Shown here: piece by piece, positions 46,044 to 54,303 of the stretch | How positions within the stretch are numbered: the stretch's first letter is position 1 | Layout: each line of letters begins with the position of its first letter | Assembly (NCBI GenBank): GCA_028293745.1 | Contig: JAQGOF010000047.1 | Coordinates: 18,935-82,934 of the forward strand | Reading direction: 5' to 3' | From: Gammaproteobacteria bacterium | Lineage (GTDB): Bacteria > Pseudomonadota > Gammaproteobacteria > Steroidobacterales > Steroidobacteraceae | Length of the DNA: 64,000 bases | Made by a program: the position numbers and the translations under genes | The notes under the pieces: model-generated | Databases searched by the model: none | Told to the model about the DNA's origin: nothing | Seen by the model: only the letters and a program-made list of their open reading frames with translations

Positions 46044-46224
46044 CGGCGGGCGGGACCGAGTCACCCAGCAGCCGCGGAGTTTCAGCAGCTCCTCACAGCG
46101 TTGGGCGCTTGCCCGAGTCGGCGTCAGCGGGTGGCAGATCGAGAATGTCGCGGCCGAGTTGTGCCTCACCGACGAGGAGGAGCAGGTTGAGCTAAGGGAA
46201 TGCAGAGCCGGATTCACGGCTCGA

Positions 46225-47144
46225 TGGAAGCTGCGGGTCGCCCAGAATACTCCATGGTGGAAGGACAACGGCCAGCCGCAGGACGTACTGAGCATATTCA
46301 AGAATCACGGAATCAACATGATTCGGGTGCGTCCCACATCCGCGCCCCCTTACGTCGATCCGAGCGTTACCGGCTGTCAAGGCAATGCGTGTTACGCCGA
46401 AACCGAGGCGCAGGATCTGGACCCGGCGAAGAGAGCCCGAAATCTGGGGATGAGCATCCAACTCTCACTTTTGTTCGACGGCGGGAACTCACGAAGCATA
46501 CCGGCGGCCTGGGCCTCTGACACGTTACAACAAGCGCAAGCCGACCTCTACTCCTATGTCAAGGCTGAGATCGAACGCTATCGCAGTGCGGGAGTGATCT
46601 TCACGCTTGTGAACCAGAATGGGATTCCCTACGACGTCATTTGCCAACCGGTGAGCACTACGAAAGCGGTTTCAACACCAACGATCCGTGGTATCCGCCG
46701 TCAATTTCCAACCAGCGGCAATTCCTGCTTGATTTGCAGAGTGTCGTGAAAGCAGTGCCGGAACAGCTGGGGATGGGGATCGAGTATTGGGATCCCGAGG
46801 GCGTGAACATCCTGGCCTACGGAGGGCCTTATTATTTCAACGGTGGCTATCCTCCGGATTCCATCTATATCTGGAACGGGCTGACACTCTTCAACAATGC
46901 CGATACCAGTGGCAGCTCGAACCAGGCGGAGCCGAGCTACTCGGAATTGCTCACCGGAATCGACGCCCTGGGCAACAAGCTGGATCCGACACTGAAATAT
47001 AAGTTGGTCACTCCCCACGGCAGCAATGGGCAATTCAGAGCAATGGCGCTGGTTTCCTCCAGGTGCGCAGCGCCGCTTATTTCCGGACGGCCGGTCTGCC
47101 TGCACGACCGCGAGCTGAGCTTTCGGATTACGCCCACCCTGTAG
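46225..47144 (+). pseudogene. Decayed GH53 endo-beta-1,4-galactanase
   Basis: Two frames carry GH53-like pieces. The first (to about 46640) has WWKDNGQPQDVLSIFKNHGI followed by NMIRVRP, then LDPAKRARNLGMSIQLSLLF. The second (46641-47144) has DPWYPPSISNQRQFLLDLQS, GMGIEYWDPEG (family form GVFYWEP) and the C-terminal region. Damage is extensive: a frameshift near 46640, no signal peptide, an internal deletion of the nucleophile region, and VNQNG where the acid/base Glu normally lies in a GNE motif. GH53 enzymes cut arabinogalactan backbones. The remnant suggests past galactan use near the TonB receptor locus. Confidence 0.7.
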
Positions 47145-47366
47145 TTCGTCGTCGCGCGTCGAAATGAATGCCGCGTTGCCGGCGGTGAAACTCCTATCTG
47201 ATTGCCGTAACCTGCGAAGCCTCTGCTCACGACGGCAGCGGCTTGCCAGCCTGCCACTCGTCCTAGGTATTGGCGGATCCCGCGTCAACCCTCGCGTATG
47301 ATGGTGGTCCCTCAGTAAATCGCCGATCAACCCAAACGGCACGCCACTGCATGTCAGGGGGCACAC

Positions 47367-48116
47367 ATGACCAGGCTCGAAGGTAAAATCGCGCTCGTCA
47401 CCGGTGGCAACAGCGGCATTGGTCTGGCCACGGCGCGGCAGTTCGTCAGCGAAGGCGCGTACGTCTTCATAACGGGACGGCGGGAATCCGAGCTGGCCGC
47501 TGCGGCACAACAGATCGGAAGAAACGTTACCGGCGTACCAGGAGACGTCTCGAACCTGGATGATCTCGATCGTCTTTTCGCGCGGATCAAGGAGGAGAAG
47601 GGTCGACTCGATGTCGTGTTCGCCAACGCCGGTGTCGCGAGGTACGCCCCCCTCGGCAAGATCACCGAGGAACTCTTTGATTCGATTTTCGATATCAACG
47701 TGAAAGGCCTTGTCTTCACGGTACAGAAGGCGCTTCCGCTGCTGCCGGATGGCGCTTCCGTGATCCTCAACGCGTCGGTTGTCGCGAGCAAAGGATTGGC
47801 ATCCAACAGCGTCTATAGCGCGACGAAAGCGGCCGTGCGTTCGTTTGCGCGAACCTGGACGACGGACTTGAAGGCCCGCCGCATCCGCGTGAACGCGATA
47901 AGCCCTGGTTCCATCGACACACCCGGCATGAGTGACTTGCTGGCTTCGTCCGAAACGGGCGAACAGCGTCGGAAGATGATTACCAGCATTGTTCCTTTCG
48001 GGAGATTCGGCACAGCCGATGAGATCGCGAAGGCCGTCGTGTTTCTCGCATCGGACGACAGCAGCTACATCACGGGCACGGAGTTGTTCGTGGACGGCGG
48101 CTTTGCGCAAGTGTAG
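47367..48116 (+). CDS. Short-chain dehydrogenase/reductase
   Basis: ATG 47367 follows AGGGGG; 249 residues. Classical SDR features: cofactor motif [12 protein letters not shown] in place of NNAG ([14 protein letters not shown]), catalytic Ser in [10 protein letters not shown] and the YxxxK pair in [12 protein letters not shown]. Then come [12 protein letters not shown] and the C-terminal [12 protein letters not shown]. An Arg in GRRESELAA suggests NADP(H). It would oxidise or reduce an alcohol/ketone in the cytoplasm; the substrate is not determined. A small hairpin (48120-48136) follows. Confidence 0.92.
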   Translation: MTRLEGKIALVTGGNSGIGLATARQFVSEGAYVFITGRRESELAAAAQQIGRNVTGVPGDVSNLDDLDRLFARIKEEKGRLDVVFANAGVARYAPLGKITEELFDSIFDINVKGLVFTVQKALPLLPDGASVILNASVVASKGLASNSVYSATKAAVRSFARTWTTDLKARRIRVNAISPGSIDTPGMSDLLASSETGEQRRKMITSIVPFGRFGTADEIAKAVVFLASDDSSYITGTELFVDGGFAQV

Positions 48117-48164
48117 GTTTCCTGCATCACGCAGGATCCGGACGCCTCCTGCCGCTTAGCCATC

Positions 48165-48240
48165 CACCCGGCTGCGGCGCCCACCTGTGCTGCCCACTTC
48201 AACACAGCAGACACCCCGATCGGCGACCTGCTCGACAATC
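48165..48240 (+). other. Coding-like fragment in intergenic region
   Basis: Between the SDR and poxB (48117-48517), a plus-strand frame reads FNTADTPIGDLLDNPAAHAV and then LEKH (around 48198-48270). This resembles a short conserved C-terminal motif seen at the end of some secreted hydrolases. No complete gene surrounds it, so it is probably a relic. The sequence then runs into the palindrome at 48282. Nothing else in this 400-bp gap looks coding. Confidence 0.25.
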
Positions 48241-48281
48241 CGGCTGCGCACGCGGTCCTGGAAAAGCACGGCGCGGCTGGC

Positions 48282-48301
48282 AATGTTTCAATCGAAACAT
48301 T
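48282..48301. promoter_or_regulatory. 20-bp palindrome AATGTTTC-AATC-GAAACATT
   Basis: Perfect 8-bp arms around AATC, 217 bp upstream of poxB. The core TTTCAATCGAAA is closely related to the palindromes at 28190 and 52824. It suits a dimeric repressor controlling the pyruvate oxidase-bd oxidase operon; the binding protein is unknown. Confidence 0.4.
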
Positions 48302-48517
48302 CCGGCGGCCCGCTGAAACGGTCCGTACAACAGATGTCGTAATCATGAGCATAGAAGCGGCAGCGGTCATAGAGAGTCCGGAGCGGGGTGCCGGCTTCGC
48401 GCGTGAGGATCGGGCCGGCGTGCAGTGGGCGAGAAGCTCTAACAACATTTGACGGGCGCGGCGCAGGCAGTTTGTCAATAATTGCGTTGAGGCATGCACC
48501 AAAACGGGAGACGACTC

Positions 48518-50251
48518 ATGACCACTGTTGCAGATCAATTCGCAGCAACCTTAACCGCGGCAGGCGTCAAGCGCGTATACGGAGTCGTCGGCGACAGTCT
48601 GAACGGTTTGACCGACGCCCTGCGCCGGCAGGGCAAGATCGAGTGGGTGCACGTCAGGCATGAGGAGGTGGCCGCGTTCGCCGCGGGTGCTGAGGCGCAC
48701 ATGACAGGCGCGCTTGCGGTTTGCGCCGGCAGCTGCGGGCCGGGAAATCTGCACCTCATCAACGGTCTGTTTGATTGCCATCGCTCACGGGTCCCGGTGC
48801 TTGCCATTGCCGCACAGATTCCTTCGGCCGAAATCGGTAGCGGCTATTTTCAGGAGACCCATCCGCAGGCGTTGTTCAAGGAGTGCAGCCATTACTGTGA
48901 GCTCGTCTCGGGGTCTAACCAGATGCCACGCGTGCTCGAGGTCGCGATCCGCGAGGCAGTGGGAAAGCGTGGAGTTTCAGTCGTGGTGATGCCGGGCGAT
49001 GTCGCGCTGCAGGCGGCAGCAGACTCGCCGCCTCCCAAAGTCGCGGGCCTGCTGCCCCCCGTGCCCGTAGTCACACCGGCGTGCGACGAGCTCGACCGGC
49101 TTGCGGACCTGCTGAACGGCGACGGCGGCGTGACCATCCTCTGTGGCGCGGGATGCGAGGGTGCGCATCAGGAGCTGCTGGAGCTTGGTCAGCGCTTACA
49201 GGCTCCCATGGTGCATACCATGCGTGGCAAGGAACACGTCGAGTGGGATAACCCCTACGACGTTGGCATGACTGGACTGATCGGCTTTTCCTCGGGCTAC
49301 TACGCCATGCTCGATTGCGACGTCCTGTTGATGCTCGGAACAGACTTTCCCTATCGGCAGTTCTATCCGCAGGGCCCAGGTGTACGTATAGCGCAAGTTG
49401 ATATTCGGGCGCAGAACATTGGGCGCCGCGCGGCCGTTGATCTCGGTGTCGTGGGGGATGTGCGAGCGACGCTACAGGCATTGCTGCCGCTCCTTACTCA
49501 AAAGCGCGATATGGCGCATCTGAAGCAGGCGCAGGAGCACTTCGCCAAGGCGAGGGAAGGGCTCGACGGGCTGGCTCGCGGCACACCGGGCAGGCGATTG
49601 ATCCACCCACAGCAGATCGCGAGCGCGATCAACAAGCATGCAGCCGAGGACGCCGTCTTCGCCTGTGATGTGGGTTTGCCGACAGTCTGGGCGGCGCGCT
49701 ACGTGAAGACGAATGGGCGACGGAGGCTCATCGGCTCCTTCTGGCATGGTTCCATGGCCAATGCTCTGGCGCAGTCGATCGGCGTGCAGGCGGCGTTCCC
49801 CGGCAGGCAGGTTGTTTCGCTGTCGGGTGACGGCGGATTCGCCATGCTGATGGGTGATTTTCTCAGTCTTGCGCAGCTGCGGTTGCCCGTGAAGGTCGTC
49901 GTGTTCAACAACAGTGCGCTCGGCTTCATCGAGCTCGAGCAGAAGTCTTCGGGCTTCATCAACACCGGTACCGAGCTCGCGAATCCAAACTTCGCGGCCA
50001 TGGCCGAGGCCGTCGGCGTACGCGGAATCCGCCTGGAGGATCCGAGCGAGGTCGAGGAGGGTATCGCTGCCGCGCTCGCCCACGACGGGCCGGTTCTAGT
50101 CGATGCAGTCGTCAACCGCACGGAGCTGGCTATGCCGCCCTCGATCACCGCCGAGATGGCGAAGGGCTTCACGCTCTACATGGTGAAGGCCGTCATGAGT
50201 GGCCGGGGCGACGAAGTGATCGACCTCGCCCGAACCAATCTCTGGCGTTAG
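48518..50251 (+). CDS. poxB: Pyruvate oxidase (ubiquinone-dependent), PoxB-like
   Basis: ATG 48518 follows GGGAG by seven bases. The 577-residue protein has the thiamine-diphosphate enzyme fold: catalytic-Glu region [34 protein letters not shown], the FAD-binding middle domain ([27 protein letters not shown]) and the ThDP motif [16 protein letters not shown] ending at FNNSALG. The C-terminal helix region [26 protein letters not shown] matches the membrane-binding tail of PoxB. It oxidatively decarboxylates pyruvate to acetate and CO2, feeding electrons to ubiquinone. The bd oxidase genes begin 10 bp downstream, so its quinol is reoxidised directly by its operon partner. Confidence 0.9.
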   Translation: MTTVADQFAATLTAAGVKRVYGVVGDSLNGLTDALRRQGKIEWVHVRHEEVAAFAAGAEAHMTGALAVCAGSCGPGNLHLINGLFDCHRSRVPVLAIAAQIPSAEIGSGYFQETHPQALFKECSHYCELVSGSNQMPRVLEVAIREAVGKRGVSVVVMPGDVALQAAADSPPPKVAGLLPPVPVVTPACDELDRLADLLNGDGGVTILCGAGCEGAHQELLELGQRLQAPMVHTMRGKEHVEWDNPYDVGMTGLIGFSSGYYAMLDCDVLLMLGTDFPYRQFYPQGPGVRIAQVDIRAQNIGRRAAVDLGVVGDVRATLQALLPLLTQKRDMAHLKQAQEHFAKAREGLDGLARGTPGRRLIHPQQIASAINKHAAEDAVFACDVGLPTVWAARYVKTNGRRRLIGSFWHGSMANALAQSIGVQAAFPGRQVVSLSGDGGFAMLMGDFLSLAQLRLPVKVVVFNNSALGFIELEQKSSGFINTGTELANPNFAAMAEAVGVRGIRLEDPSEVEEGIAAALAHDGPVLVDAVVNRTELAMPPSITAEMAKGFTLYMVKAVMSGRGDEVIDLARTNLWR

Positions 50252-50261
50252 GGGGAGCCTC

Positions 50262-51713
50262 ATGGACAGTCTCGCTTTTCTCCTGTCCCGGCTGCAGTTT
50301 GCGTTCACGATCTCGTTCCACATCATCTTCCCGTCCTTCTCGATCGGGTTGATCGCGTGGCTGACCGTGCTCGAGGCGCTGCACCTGGCCACCCGGCGTC
50401 CGGTGTACCGTCAGGTCTTCGAGTTCTGGCTGAAGATCTTCAGCGTGGCGTTCGGGCTCGGAGTGGTCTCGGGCATCGTGATGGCCTTCCAGATTGGCTC
50501 GAACTGGAGCGATCTGTCGCGAATGTCGGGACCCATCCAGGGACCGCTGCTCGTGTACGAGACCTTCACCGCTTTCGCGCTGGAGGCGAGCTTCTTCGGC
50601 ATCCTGCTCTTTGGCCGCTCGCGCGTGCCACCCTGGTTCTATCTGTTCTCGACCGCCATGGTTGCCTTGGGAACCACGCTCTCGGCGTACTGGATCATGG
50701 CCAACAACAGCTGGATGCAGGATCCGGTCGGCTACGTGATGCGCAACGGTCAGTTCGTGCCGAACGACTGGGTCGCGATCCTTTTCAGTCCGGTGCTCTG
50801 GGTGCGCTTTCCTCACATGCTGCTCGCGTCCTATCTCACCGGCGCCTTCTGCGTCGCCGCTACGGGCGCCTGGTACCTGCTGCGCGGCCAATTCCATGCC
50901 GAGGCACGCATCATGTTGTCGATGGGTTTGTACCTCGCGGCGGTCCTCGTCCCGCTACAACTGTTCTTCGGCCATCTCAACGGTGACTACGTTCACGACC
51001 GGCAACCGGTGAAGTTTGCCGCCATCGAGGGCCGCTGGCACGATGAGCAGCCGGCGAGCGAAGTATTGTTGGCAATTCCGGATCCGGCCTCCGAGACCAA
51101 CAAATACGCAATCACCGTCCCGGTCCTCGGAAGTGTGATCGGCAGCATGAGCCTGCACTCGAAGGAGGTCGGGTTGACCGACTTTCCCCGCGCGGACCGG
51201 CCGCCCTTGATCATTCCTTTCTTCGCCTTCCGAATCATGGTCGGCTGCGGTCTCATCATGTTGCTGCTCGCCTGGCTCGGAACGTGGCTCAGCCGCAAGG
51301 GCCGCCTCGAACAGAGCAGGGTGTTGCTGTGGCTGATTTTTCTGAGCTTTCCTCTGCCGTTCATCGCGATTTTGACCGGCTGGTTTACGGCCGAGGTCGG
51401 GCGCCAGCCATGGGTCGTCTACGGGGTGTTGCGAACGGCGGATGCAATGACACCGTTTCTGACCGCGCATGCCGCTTTGACATCACTCATCGTTTTTTGC
51501 AGCGTATACACGCTCATATTCGCGTTCGGAGTCGTGTATATCTATCGGCTGCTGCGTGCTGGACCGGCAGGGGGCCTCGTTGAGCCGACCCCGGGCGCGG
51601 TCCCGCAACGGCCCCTGTCGGTAGTCGATGAGCCTCTCGAGCCAACCCCGCGGCTCGTCCCCGTCGTCACTTCGGCAGCGCATCGTCGCTCAACCGGAAA
51701 CCAGCCGTGGTGA
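50262..51713 (+). CDS. cioA: Cytochrome bd-type (cyanide-insensitive) quinol oxidase subunit I
   Basis: ATG 50262 follows GGGGGAG; 483 residues, nine membrane helices. Landmarks: LARLQFAFT-type start (LSRLQFAFTISFHIIFPSFS), the haem ligand His, GRSRVPPWFYLFSTAMVALG, ANNSWMQDPVG, and GWFTAEVGRQPWVVYGVLRT. The quinol-binding loop is short, as in the CioA subgroup rather than the long-loop E. coli CydA. It oxidises quinol and reduces oxygen without pumping protons, with high oxygen affinity and low cyanide sensitivity. Co-transcribed with poxB, and its stop overlaps the cioB start. Confidence 0.92.
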   Translation: MDSLAFLLSRLQFAFTISFHIIFPSFSIGLIAWLTVLEALHLATRRPVYRQVFEFWLKIFSVAFGLGVVSGIVMAFQIGSNWSDLSRMSGPIQGPLLVYETFTAFALEASFFGILLFGRSRVPPWFYLFSTAMVALGTTLSAYWIMANNSWMQDPVGYVMRNGQFVPNDWVAILFSPVLWVRFPHMLLASYLTGAFCVAATGAWYLLRGQFHAEARIMLSMGLYLAAVLVPLQLFFGHLNGDYVHDRQPVKFAAIEGRWHDEQPASEVLLAIPDPASETNKYAITVPVLGSVIGSMSLHSKEVGLTDFPRADRPPLIIPFFAFRIMVGCGLIMLLLAWLGTWLSRKGRLEQSRVLLWLIFLSFPLPFIAILTGWFTAEVGRQPWVVYGVLRTADAMTPFLTAHAALTSLIVFCSVYTLIFAFGVVYIYRLLRAGPAGGLVEPTPGAVPQRPLSVVDEPLEPTPRLVPVVTSAAHRRSTGNQPW

Positions 51714-52693
51714 CCTTCTGGGTATCCGTCCTCGCCGTCAGTGCACTGCTGTATGTGCTGCTCGACGGCTTCGACCTCGGTATCGGCATTCTCTTCGGTC
51801 TCACGCGCGATGAGGAACGGCGGCGCGCGATGGTCAGCGCCGTTGCGCCGATTTGGGACGGCAACGAGACGTGGCTCGTCGCCACCGGTGTGGTTCTGTG
51901 GGGCACCTTTCCCATCGTCTATGCGACGTTGATGTCCGCATTTTATCTGCCGCTGCTTCTAATGCTCGCGGGTCTCATCCTGAGGGGCGTGGCATTCGAG
52001 TTCCGAAACAAGACGCAGCGGATGCGTTGGCTGTGGGATGCAGGCTTTGCCGGGGGATCGCTCGTCGCCGCATTCATGCAGGGAACCATGATCGGTGCCC
52101 TGGTCGAGGGCCTGCCCATCGCCCATGGCGAGTACGCCGGCGGCGAATTCGGCTGGCTGAGTGCGTTTTCCGTACTTTGCGGCGTCGGGCTCTGTCTCGG
52201 TTACACGCTTCTCGGCGCCTGCTGGCTCATCAGAAAGTGCGACGGAGAAGTGCGCGCTTCGGCCTATCGGCTGATTCCATATCTGTCACTGGCGCTGTTG
52301 GTATTTCTGGTCGTCGTGTTCGTTTACGCGTTGGCCGAAAACCTCCAGGTCATGGGTCGGTGGCTCGACCGTCCGTACCTGTTTGCGTTTCCGCTGGTTG
52401 CGGCCGTCGCGGCCATCGTCCTCACTGTCAGCGTCCGGCACCGTCGCGACGGGCCGCCGTTCAGCATGGGTGCACTCGTTTTCGTAGCCGCCTTCGGCAC
52501 CCTGGCGGTGTCGTTCTGGCCCTACATGATTCCGTTTTCGATCACTATCCAGCAAGCGGCTGCACCGCACTCGAGCCTGGCATTCCTGTTCTGGGGAGCG
52601 GGCCTTGTCGTCTTTCCCCTGATGCTGCTCTACACGGTGATGAGTTACAGAGTATTTCGCGGCAAAGTCCACCCGAGCTCGACGTATCACTGA
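51707..52693 (+). CDS. cioB: Cytochrome bd-type quinol oxidase subunit II
   Basis: The GTG at 51707 overlaps cioA by seven bases (a second GTG follows directly). The 328-residue membrane protein has the subunit II signatures YVLLDGFDLGIGILF, WDGNETWLVATGVVLWGTFP, RGVAFEFRNK and a late SFWPYMIPFSITIQQAAAP. It pairs with CioA to form the bd-type oxidase; no CydX-like small subunit is evident in the 50 bp after it. The gap after it (52694-53272) holds a GC hairpin and a palindrome, with no convincing gene. Confidence 0.92.
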   Translation: MVTFWVSVLAVSALLYVLLDGFDLGIGILFGLTRDEERRRAMVSAVAPIWDGNETWLVATGVVLWGTFPIVYATLMSAFYLPLLLMLAGLILRGVAFEFRNKTQRMRWLWDAGFAGGSLVAAFMQGTMIGALVEGLPIAHGEYAGGEFGWLSAFSVLCGVGLCLGYTLLGACWLIRKCDGEVRASAYRLIPYLSLALLVFLVVVFVYALAENLQVMGRWLDRPYLFAFPLVAAVAAIVLTVSVRHRRDGPPFSMGALVFVAAFGTLAVSFWPYMIPFSITIQQAAAPHSSLAFLFWGAGLVVFPLMLLYTVMSYRVFRGKVHPSSTYH

Positions 52694-52804
52694 GTAGCAA
52701 CGCCTCGCGCAACAGGCTGCAGCGCACGCGCGGAATGGGCGAATTCGGCCGCGAAGCCTTCAATCTCGGCATGGCTATCCGGGAATTGCGCACTTTGAAG
52801 CAGC

Positions 52805-52820
52805 GGCCGGGAAGCCGGCC
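52805..52820. terminator. Possible terminator hairpin after cioB
   Basis: GGCCGG (52805-52810) pairs with CCGGCC (52815-52820) around GAAG. It lies about 110 bp after the cioB stop and immediately before the TTTCAATTGAAA palindrome. It is followed by GGGTTTC, a short T-run, so termination here is plausible. Confidence 0.4.
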
Positions 52821-52823
52821 GGG

Positions 52824-52835
52824 TTTCAATTGAAA
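52824..52835. promoter_or_regulatory. 12-bp palindrome TTTCAATTGAAA
   Basis: Perfect 12-bp palindrome in the non-coding gap after cioB. Same core family as the sites at 28190 (TTTCATTTGAAA) and 48286 (TTTCAATCGAAA). It could act as an operator for the small genes downstream or be unrelated. Confidence 0.3.
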
Positions 52836-53272
52836 TGCGAGCCTTTGCAACGTGAAATGATTCAGCAACTCTGCGCTCCAATGCTCGGGCAGCGGTTCGT
52901 AAATCAAAAATATAAGGCATCGGATGCGTGCAACGTGATTGTGGCCGGCGTGCGTCGAGACTGATTGGGCCCTTGCTGGATACGTCCGGCGTTGCGAGGC
53001 AAAGAGGATCCCATGAAACACGTCCAACACGAGGTACCTGGTGGGCATCAACGGCCGGCAGCAGTCGCCGGGTGGCCCTTCTGCCGTGGATGGACAAGGT
53101 AGTTGATATGGCAGCCCCCTTCGACAGATGGTTAGTCGGCCAATGCTCAGGAAGCCATTTCAAGTGAAACACCTGGACGGCTGGCAGACACAGCGCCGAC
53201 ATCTCTGGCCCGCAACCTGCCCATCCATCGATCATCGGAGCGCGTCAGCGCTGTTTCTCGAAGGAGTTTGCC

Positions 53273-53554
53273 ATGATCAAGGCAGAGCAGGTCCATCCGA
53301 CTGCGGTTGTCCTTACCCGGCGCGACAACCTGAAGCGAGGCGCAACCGCCCTCGTCCAGCGGCGGGAAAAGGCTTCAGCAACCATGACCGACGCGCCTTC
53401 GCCAGCTCGAGCCAATTCTGCATCGGCTACAACTTCGGGATCTTCGCGCCGGATCCTGACGCTCTCCTCTGGGCACTCAACCCAAGCGGCGGCGCAGGCG
53501 AACGAGGCAGCCGGGGGCATTCCGCTCGAGGCACGTTCTCGAAGCGAGCACTGA
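53273..53554 (+). CDS. Hypothetical small protein
   Basis: ATG 53273 follows AAGGAG by six bases, a good ribosome site, and the frame encodes 93 residues. The first half (MIKAEQVHPTAVVLTRRDNL) looks ordinary. The second is low-complexity Ala/Ser/Arg-rich, which weakens the case. No family recognised and no partner beyond the HExxH gene 42 bp downstream. It could be a real short gene or a chance frame. Confidence 0.35.
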   Translation: MIKAEQVHPTAVVLTRRDNLKRGATALVQRREKASATMTDAPSPARANSASATTSGSSRRILTLSSGHSTQAAAQANEAAGGIPLEARSRSEH

Positions 53555-53596
53555 TTCAAGGCGCGCCAACTCGAAATACGTGAGGTCCAGGACGCG

Positions 53597-53995
53597 ATGA
53601 AGGAATGGGTTCTATACGTGATGACGTGGGCTTCCCAATTGTCCGGGTATCCGTTCCCGCATAGCATGCCCGATGTGCAGTTTGAATCGGAGGTTTGGTT
53701 CAGTCATCGCGCGTGCAAGGACCACATTCCGTGTCCAGTCTTCGGACTGTACGAGGACCATGACGTGGTGTTCCTCCGGGATGACTTGACCGACTCGGCC
53801 AAAGATCACCTCGCCGTCCACGAGTTCGTGCATTACCTGCAGCAGCACAGCGGACGGTTCGACTTGAACTCCTGTTTCGACACGGACGCGCGCGAGCAGG
53901 AGGCCTTCCGAGTGCAGAGGCGCTTTATCGCCGAGGTCCAGGGCGAGTTCACCATGTTCGGGATCCAACATATCCCCTGCCGGCCCGAGCCTTGA
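53597..53995 (+). CDS. Small HExxH metalloprotease-like protein
   Basis: ATG 53597 follows AGGA; 132 residues. The key motif is LAVHEFVHYLQQHSG, an HExxH zinc site. An acidic region follows (FDTDAREQEAFRVQRRF) whose Glu could be the third ligand in a gluzincin-like fold. Cysteines flank the core (CKDHIPCP, CFD, and a C-terminal IPCRPEP). It is short for a protease, with no clear signal peptide in this frame; the start is fairly hydrophobic. A peptidase role is inferred from the motif only. The helix-turn-helix gene at 54053 follows 57 bp later. Confidence 0.7.
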   Translation: MKEWVLYVMTWASQLSGYPFPHSMPDVQFESEVWFSHRACKDHIPCPVFGLYEDHDVVFLRDDLTDSAKDHLAVHEFVHYLQQHSGRFDLNSCFDTDAREQEAFRVQRRFIAEVQGEFTMFGIQHIPCRPEP

Positions 53996-54052
53996 CAAGG
54001 CGCGGCGTCGCGTGATTTCTCTGACTTTAGTCGTCCGAAGGAGAAGAAAATC

Positions 54053-54259
54053 ATGTGGTCTCAACACTCAGATGACGATAAGCTTTTGACGAAAGGAGAG
54101 GTCGCTCGGCTCTGCCGCGTCGACATACGGACAGTTGAGCGATGGATGATGGCTGGAAAGGTCGGCTGCCACCGCACGCCGAGCGGTCGCGTGTTGTTTC
54201 GGAAGCGGGACGTGCTCACGGTCATGGCTCCAACGCAGACATCGTTGCGCGACCGCTGA
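54053..54259 (+). CDS. Small MerR/excisionase-type helix-turn-helix protein, copy 2
   Basis: Paralogue of 29589-29795, also 68 residues: same LTKGEVARLCRVDIRTVERW and GKVGCHRTPSGRVLFRKRD, with differences mostly near the N terminus and C terminus (PTQTSLRDR). It is preceded by the same AGTCGTCCGAAGGAG leader, then AGAAAATC before ATG. A single winged-helix DNA-binding domain, likely a dimeric transcription factor. It follows the HExxH gene in the same direction. Confidence 0.8.
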   Translation: MWSQHSDDDKLLTKGEVARLCRVDIRTVERWMMAGKVGCHRTPSGRVLFRKRDVLTVMAPTQTSLRDR

Positions 54260-54303
54260 TCGGCAGGATCATCCCGGCTCCTACTCTGCCGGCCTGCGTG
54301 CGA

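Noticed and set aside
46701..48110. Long minus-strand open frame of 469 codons
   Set aside because: It lies antisense to the well-supported SDR gene and the galactanase remnant; its composition is Arg/His-rich shadow sequence with no domain.
52687..53235. Minus-strand 182-codon open frame in the gap after cioB
   Set aside because: No ribosome site or recognised domain, and it spans a hairpin and a palindrome. I could not exclude a small unknown gene but have no support for it.
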